From Gerris lacustris (lineage: Eukaryota > Arthropoda > Insecta > Hemiptera > Gerridae): 64,000 nucleotides of DNA. The stretch spans positions 42,125,467-42,189,466 of the forward strand of contig OX578284.1 of NCBI GenBank assembly GCA_951217055.1, read 5' to 3'. Shown piece after piece: positions 58,561 through 64,000 of this stretch (positions are counted from its first letter, which is position 1; each line of letters opens with the position of its first letter). Below the pieces are notes generated by a model that made no database searches, was not told the origin of the DNA, and saw only the letters and a list, made by a program, of their open reading frames with translations. A program made the position numbers and the translations under genes.

Positions 58561-60252
58561 TAGAGACAAATATTTGTTACAAATAATTTGTTTAGTAGAG
58601 CCAACAGTGACAGGTTAAAGATTGCCAAATCTATTTATTCGTCAATATCTATATAAACATTTTAAATAGAGAAAAGAACGTAGAAAAAAATATATAAAAA
58701 CAAAAGTTTGTCATGAACAATATTGATAATAACTACTTTTGTTTTACGGATGCTTTAGAACAGAGATATTAAGCTAACCCCAAAAAAGGTCTGAAAATTT
58801 TAAGAATTTTCAAAACCACGGCTAAAGCTCCGGGGAAAACTCAGATTATTCAAATCAGAGGCCTACTTGAGTAATTAAAACAGTTTCTATAAAGAACTCC
58901 ACCCGTTTTTCGAAGGCAAAAGTCTAAATTTAATGGCCAGTTGGCCTTTTAACCATTTTTCATTCATATACATTCACTGTTCAGAATGTTTAGAAACCTA
59001 ATTTGCTTCAGGTTTAAAGGTTTTGTTAAAAAAAAAAGAAATCTAAGATTAGAATATAATCAATCTAGTGATACAAACTTAATTAAATTTTACTAATAAT
59101 CCTTAAATGCTGGTACTAACACTGGTAAAGACTTTAATACTGGTAACAATTATCTTTCTAGACATATTATTGTAATATCAAACAAAGAATAATTTCGCCT
59201 CATTCGCCACCTACACTAAAGATTTTAATTTTAATACAGTATGTACAGTACACAATATAAATTTCATATCTGATATAATAATATGGAATAAGTTATTTAA
59301 TAGTATAGAAATTGTAGTTTACACTTTAAGATTGTCACTAAATATCATTGGTAACAATTAAATTTAATTAGACTTTATCGTGTTGACACACGTGGATCTA
59401 CTTTAAAAGTAGAGCGACACTGAATAGATATTACAATTGTCGCCTGGTGTGATTATTTTTTTCCACTCAGTTAGATCTGTGTAGAGTGAAGTGATGTTAT
59501 TGTGTTTATTTTTAGTTGGTGATTGTGTTAATATTATTATAAGATGATTGTGGAGTGTAGATGCTTATAAAGGAACCTATACCTGTATATAAACGATGAT
59601 TAACTTCTACCTTATATAAATCTGATTGTCTCCTTCTCGCTTCATTACACTACCTGATTACTCTCAATCTCATACCCACATCAGATATAAATAAGTTTTT
59701 TTTACTGTTTTAAACTTTTATCAAGTTATAACATTAACACCCAGAAAGAATTGAGAAGGCGTAAAAATTGGATTTTGAGATTTCGATAACTTTTACACGT
59801 TTTAAGGTTACTACTAATTCACAAAAGTGTAATTTATCTCGCTGAACAGGTCATATGCAGGTAATGGGATTTTTTGGGTTGAATAAGAGTGTTTCCTCAG
59901 ATTTGTTTGATACTTTATTTATTCTAAACGGTTAGTTTCAATTAATGAGGAAGTAAAATTTTGTGACTTATAAATAGCTCTATTAAGGCAAAACCAACAT
60001 TTAACAGCAAGTCATCATCAACATAGGAGATATGGAGTCAGGTGAAACCAGACGTCAGCGTATACAGCTTGACCGAGATGTGAGCTTAAGTCAAGCTCAA
60101 CGCTGAAAGCAGGATTTGTTTTTTTCTGCCTAACTGGGGGGGTTAAATTCAAATTGAGCCCGAAGGCGGTAACTCGAAGAAATAGACCACGTAGGACATA
60201 GGTGGATTCAATGAGCAAGAGTTCAATGATTAATAGTTTAACAACCATTACT
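58561..60252. other. AT-rich spacer; weak LTR-like candidate at about 59382-59684
   Basis: 59382 starts TGTTGACACACGTGGATC and 59684 region ends CCCACATCA, with TATAAAGG and TATATAAACG inside and a pyrimidine-rich tail. This resembles a solo LTR but no 5-bp flanking duplication was found, so it is only a suggestion. The remainder shows no gene. Confidence 0.25.
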
Positions 60253-60260
60253 ATTTGAGG

Positions 60261-61418
60261 CAGTGGCGGATTAAGGGTGTCATCCAGGGGGTGGCGATCT
60301 GACCCTCCAAGGGGGTTCGGGAGTATAGAAAGCCCTAAGGAAAGGGGAGGGGGGAGTTCTCAGGATCCCCCCCCCCCCCGATTGCAGTGCAATATCTTAA
60401 CCGTAAGTCATAGGTGTCGTTAGCAGTTAATTATTGTATGGTGCATATAGCGGGGGGTCCGGGGGTCCTCCCCCGGGAAAATTTAAAAATATGACCTCTC
60501 AAAACAGCGCTTAAATGCATTTCTGAGGTAAAATTTGATTTTAATACTTAGTCACAAAAGGGTCATTTTTGGCTCGATTAAGTATATGGTGTAGTTTGTT
60601 GGAAAACAAGTATGAACATGAACACAAGTACATTTTTTAAAAAAAAATATAATACAAACTTAAAAGTATAGTTATTGTATGTAACACAATAAAAGTAGTG
60701 CACCTAATCATTCCCTTTGTCTAAAATACCTAAAAAAATGTTCGTTCTTGAGAACGAAAATTTATTACAGTTTGTTACCTTCGGCAAACTCGGAAGCTAA
60801 AGGGGGATTTTTAATATTTTCGTTTTATATATCTACGAGCCGTTAACCCCATGACAACGGACCTAATTTTATATTTAGAAACAAATAAATAAATTAAATA
60901 AATTAAATAAATTAAGTAAATTAATTTAGATAAGTTATTATATCTATTTGAAGACCATCGAATCAAAGCAAATACTCGTACTTATTTTTATTGGAATAAA
61001 TGCGGTTGATTCAGATTGGCATTAAAAAATATTTTGCTAAAACTACGCATCTATAAATTATTTTATAAAATAAATTATTAGATATATGTGGATTTGTTTA
61101 AACGAATTAATCTATTATCGGCGTCTCTATTGCGAAAACTAGGCGTCCCGAAAAGTGTTTTCGGGAGACAAGTTCGGGATTTAAAGTCCAAAACCGGGAC
61201 AACTCCGGGACGCCTGGCGTCGTCAGAAGTTTATTATTGGCGGGGGGAGGGGGGGGTTATATTGCGGGTCCTCCCTCGGAAAATTTTGAAAATATTACCT
61301 CTCAAAACCGCGTTTTTATGCATTTCTGATATGAAATTTGGTAGTCGTTACAAAAAAATATAATCAAGGGGGGGGGGGGCGGTCGCCACCCCCGCCCCCC
61401 CCCTTTAATCCGCCACTG
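60261..61418. mobile_element. hAT-like TIR element, non-autonomous, exact 8-bp TSD
   Basis: ATTTGAGG stands at 60253-60260 and 61419-61426. The ends are CAGTGGCGGATTAA and TTTAATCCGCCACTG, 14-bp inverted repeats. The subterminal sequence is rich in G/C runs (C13 near 60369, G14 near 61367). A 90-bp block (GTCCTCCC(C/T)(C)GGAAAATTT...ACCTCTCAAAAC(A/C)GCG) occurs twice in direct orientation at 60450 and 61265. No transposase. TSD length and CAGTGGCGG ends fit hAT. Confidence 0.93.
61141..61215. repeat. Mini element with AGGCGTCCCG ends inside the hAT-like element
   Basis: AGGCGTCCCG at 61141 faces CGGGACGCCT ending 61215. Between them are CGGGA and ACCGGGAC motifs. It may be a 75-bp MITE nested in the hAT-like element. 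No flanking duplication was identified. Confidence 0.5.
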
Positions 61419-61426
61419 ATTTGAGG

Positions 61427-61730
61427 CAACCACCATAATTTTTTAGCGTTAGTAAAAGCCATTCAAGAAGAACTTTTGTTTTTTTGACTTAAGACAAAAA
61501 CTGCTTTCATTATGCACCCAATAGTGGAAGTAATATGTGGAATCCTATATATTTCAGTAGTTAAAAAATATTACAAGTTTAATTCTAGAGTTGTATAAAT
61601 CAAGATATTCCGGAGAAGATCATGACCACATATCTACAAATTTGTTATTTGAAATCCCGACAGTTTGGACTCATTACAGCGATCACTTTTAAGGGAAGTT
61701 GCTCATGATGAGAGTTAATTGGAATGAGAC
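61427..61730. other. Spacer, nothing recognised
   Basis: No gene recognised. Confidence 0.4.
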
Positions 61731-61902
61731 AAATGACCCTCATCATGAGCTATCAAATGACCCTCATCATGAGCTATTAAATGACCCTCATCATGAGCTA
61801 TCAAATGCCCCTTATCATGAGCTATTAAATGACCCTCATCATGAGCTATCAAATGACCCTCATCATGAGCTATCAAATGACCCTCATCATGAGTTACTCC
61901 CT
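61731..61902. repeat. 24-bp minisatellite, about 7 copies
   Basis: GACCCTCATCATGAGCTAT plus (C/T)AAAT repeats exactly every 24 bp from 61735 to about 61900, with one variant unit (GCCCCTTATCATG, at 61807). Since 24 is a multiple of three, both strands stay open (NDPHHELS-type on plus, AHDEGHLI on minus). It lies in repeat-only DNA without a supporting gene, so it is read as a satellite and not a coding repeat. Confidence 0.93.
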
Positions 61903-62639
61903 TGACAATGATCCGTGAAATGGTTTCCAAGAGCCGGATTCTCAAAATCTTTGACAATGGTCTCCTCCAGAAGATATAGATTTATTATTACTAAGTTGTA
62001 TTAAATGTTATTTTCATGTTTGTAAAATTGAAAAGTCAAAGATAACATTGGTCGACTTGCTAAGTTTGGTGGATTTAATTAATAATCTGATTGTTCACAA
62101 CAGACAGATGTTTTGGGTCTTTTTGATCAATTTTCAAATTAGTATGAACTGAACAAATCAAAATCTACGAATCTACCCTAAGAGCAAACAAAGCATTGTC
62201 ATCAAGCATCACTACATTCTAAACAATATATAAAATACATTTTCAATTAATGGACAACAAATTCTCGAAAAAGCAGAAGAAAACAAACTCCATATTACAC
62301 AGCTGACGTCAAAAAACAACATTTATGATGAGCATGAAAATGAATCCCAATGAAAACCGTAATAAAACCGTACGTCCTAAAAGGAGTCAATTTCACAACA
62401 TAAAATGAATAACAGCATATGAATAATAATAGGACGTCACGCGAGAGGCCTGTGACACAACAAACTGAATCAAAGTCCGCAGATAATATAAATCCTTGTC
62501 AAATATATAAATATTAATTTAAATGTCAAATTTGAAGGAAAACACGAAATATGTTTCTATTTATTAATCTGTTCAGTAGTTGATATTTTGGGTTGAAATA
62601 CTAAAAAAAATCAGTATATTATAAGCAAAATTCCTTTTG
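61903..62639. other. Spacer, nothing recognised
   Basis: AT-rich, no motif recognised. Confidence 0.4.
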
Positions 62640-62770
62640 TTATTACTTTCTCATATGTGTATTATATATATGTATTTCTAGAGAGAAAGTATTGTGATGG
62701 CGCTAAAAATTCGGAATTCCACGTTTTACAGTCTTCTTACTCCAAAAATGTTTTTAACAACATATTTTTT
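62640..62770 (-). repeat. Family C end (reverse)
   Basis: TTACTTTCTCATATG, AGAGAAAGTATTGTGATGGC, CTAAAAATTCGGAATTC and ACGTTTTACA are the reverse of the family C right end (29475 down to 29400). Only the first about 130 bp of the family is present before family D begins. Confidence 0.65.
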
Positions 62771-63531
62771 TGGAGATCTGCTTCTGAGCTTATTAAAGAT
62801 AGTTCGTTGTATTGACTAAGATGTATAACTAGGCATCGCGTGGCTCTATCATTGAAGCGAGCGTATTGCAATGAAATACTGAATATTGAAATTTATTAAT
62901 CATGATGAATGTCATAGTTGAAGATAAGTGGAAGAGGGTAGTGTGGGGAAGAGTGGGGGTACTCGGTACAAAGCTTTACATCCTAAACAAACCTATACAC
63001 TATACTATACGACTATAACAATCTTCACCACCCGCGGTAGCTTTTAAACAATTATTATAAATGTATCTCTTCACTACGCAAAGAATTCTGCTTGTATCAA
63101 GTTGAAATTTTGCATGCCTGTTTCAATTGTGCATTAGATAGTGTATATGAAGTTTTATTAAAATCGTTACGTTAGAACGTAAGATATCGGTAAAAAGGTT
63201 GTTTTCTCTATTATAAACGTTTAGGTCCGCTTTAATAGTTTTAGCGATCTTTATTAAGTCATAGCGGTGTCGCTGTTGGTTTTAGTAAAAAATGTTATTT
63301 GAAAAAAATGTTCGTCTCATCGAATAGATGATGATAGAATCTTTTCCAGTCCTGAAATTCCAATTTAATTTTTGTACTTCTCGTTTACGCGAGCGTTGCG
63401 CGCGAACTCTTGGACGGATCACGCTGTCCAATGAACTTAGCCTGAGTATTAGTAAAAGGAACATGTATACCAAATTTCGACTAAATCGGTCAACTTTTAC
63501 TCAAGTTATCGTCACACGCGTAAACGTTACT

Positions 63532-63567
<36 letters not shown>

Positions 63568-64000
63568 GCATATTTCGTTGAATGTAAGAAGCTCGCTTAC
63601 GCTCGCTTCAATAATAAGCCCCTCACTTACTCCCCCCCCCCCTTCTTAATAAGTACACACACACCCTTTATTATTATTAATAACAGTTGTGAATCTTAAC
63701 TAGGCATCGCGTGGCTCTATCATTGAAGCGAGCGTATAGTAATAAATATGTATTGAATATTGAAAAAAAAGATTATTGTGAATCATGATGAGTTGATAGA
63801 TAATGGGTCTGGTAGTAGTGCAGCGGCTAGTAGTAAGGGAACCACCCCGCATTCTTACTATTCTTCTAACCACACATCTCTATTTCAATATTTATAATTT
63901 GTATCTCTTTGCTACAAACAAACTACTGCATGTATCAAATTGAAATTTTGCATACCTGTTTCAATTGTGCATTAGATGGTGTATATGAAGTTTTATTAAA
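62765..64000 (+). repeat. Family D tandem array, 838-871-bp spacing, runs off the window
   Basis: AACTAGGCATCGCGTGGCTC at 62827 recurs at 63698 (871 bp); TTTCAATTGTGCATTAGAT at 63121 recurs at 63959 (838 bp). Unit ends are conserved while the part in between differs (about 62900-63060 against 63770-63890). The unit matches 23410-24080 of family D through GTTAGAACGTAAGATATCGG and AACTTAGCCTGAGTATT. The second unit is cut by the window edge. Confidence 0.85.
63532..63563. repeat. (GACA)n microsatellite
   Basis: Eight GACA units follow CGTAAACGTTACT within family D. At the corresponding place in family A and family C copies a short GACAGACTGACA or GACAGACAGGCAGACA stands. Confidence 0.92.

Noticed and set aside
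59382..59684. Solo LTR starting TGTTGACACACG.
   Set aside because: No flanking duplication or second copy in the window; left as a low-confidence note in the spacer entry.
61699..61905. Repeat protein with NDPHHEL units.
   Set aside because: Both strands are open, the unit is an ordinary 24-bp minisatellite and no gene structure surrounds it.

Overview
The window looks like intergenic DNA from an AT-rich metazoan, most likely an arthropod (inference). It has no intact protein-coding gene and no recognisable host exon. All recognisable protein homology is broken transposon sequence: pieces of two kinds of non-LTR retrotransposon, one Gypsy-type pol on the minus strand, and one hAT transposase remnant. 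The rest is inverted-repeat elements, dispersed repeats, tandem repeats, long (TA)n tracts and unusually frequent poly(G)/poly(C) runs. The many short open frames are mostly translations of microsatellites and repeats.

Layout. 0-10 kb: a fold-back repeat (88-466), a dispersed family with a tRNA-like B box (3.8-4.8 kb), an RTE-like relic (5.7-6.5 kb), and a 5'-truncated LINE with reverse transcriptase, RNase H and tail domains that is interrupted by about 790 bp (7.0-9.7 kb). 10-20 kb: AT-rich DNA with minisatellites and the first hammerhead-ribozyme repeat (14.03-14.31 kb). 20-31 kb: Gypsy pol on the minus strand, dispersed families D and E, a TIR element with an exact 8-bp target duplication (24.96-26.19 kb) inside a family E copy, a TA-flanked TIR element (28.56-30.08 kb) and another RTE fragment. 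31-38.3 kb: a rolling-circle-like array of about six units, an almost fully palindromic MITE, a hAT element with an exact 8-bp duplication, and a large inverted dimer with two more hammerhead motifs. 42.2-46.9 kb: a large TIR-bounded block full of a short GTTGC/GCAAC-type motif. 47-64 kb: more copies of the dispersed families, a perfect-period 58-bp minisatellite, a second hAT-like element with an exact 8-bp duplication (60.26-61.42 kb), a 24-bp minisatellite and a tandem array of family D at the right edge.

The most interesting item is the repeat of about 300 bp seen at 14.03-14.31 kb and 37.62-38.24 kb. It carries a hammerhead self-cleaving ribozyme motif in three copies, always inside an inverted-repeat arrangement. 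The core nucleotides, a 5-6 bp stem III and stem II all lie at the expected places, and the stem I region is the self-complementary hexamer GGGCCC. This suggests a hammerhead satellite or retrozyme-like element that may work as a dimer (inference).
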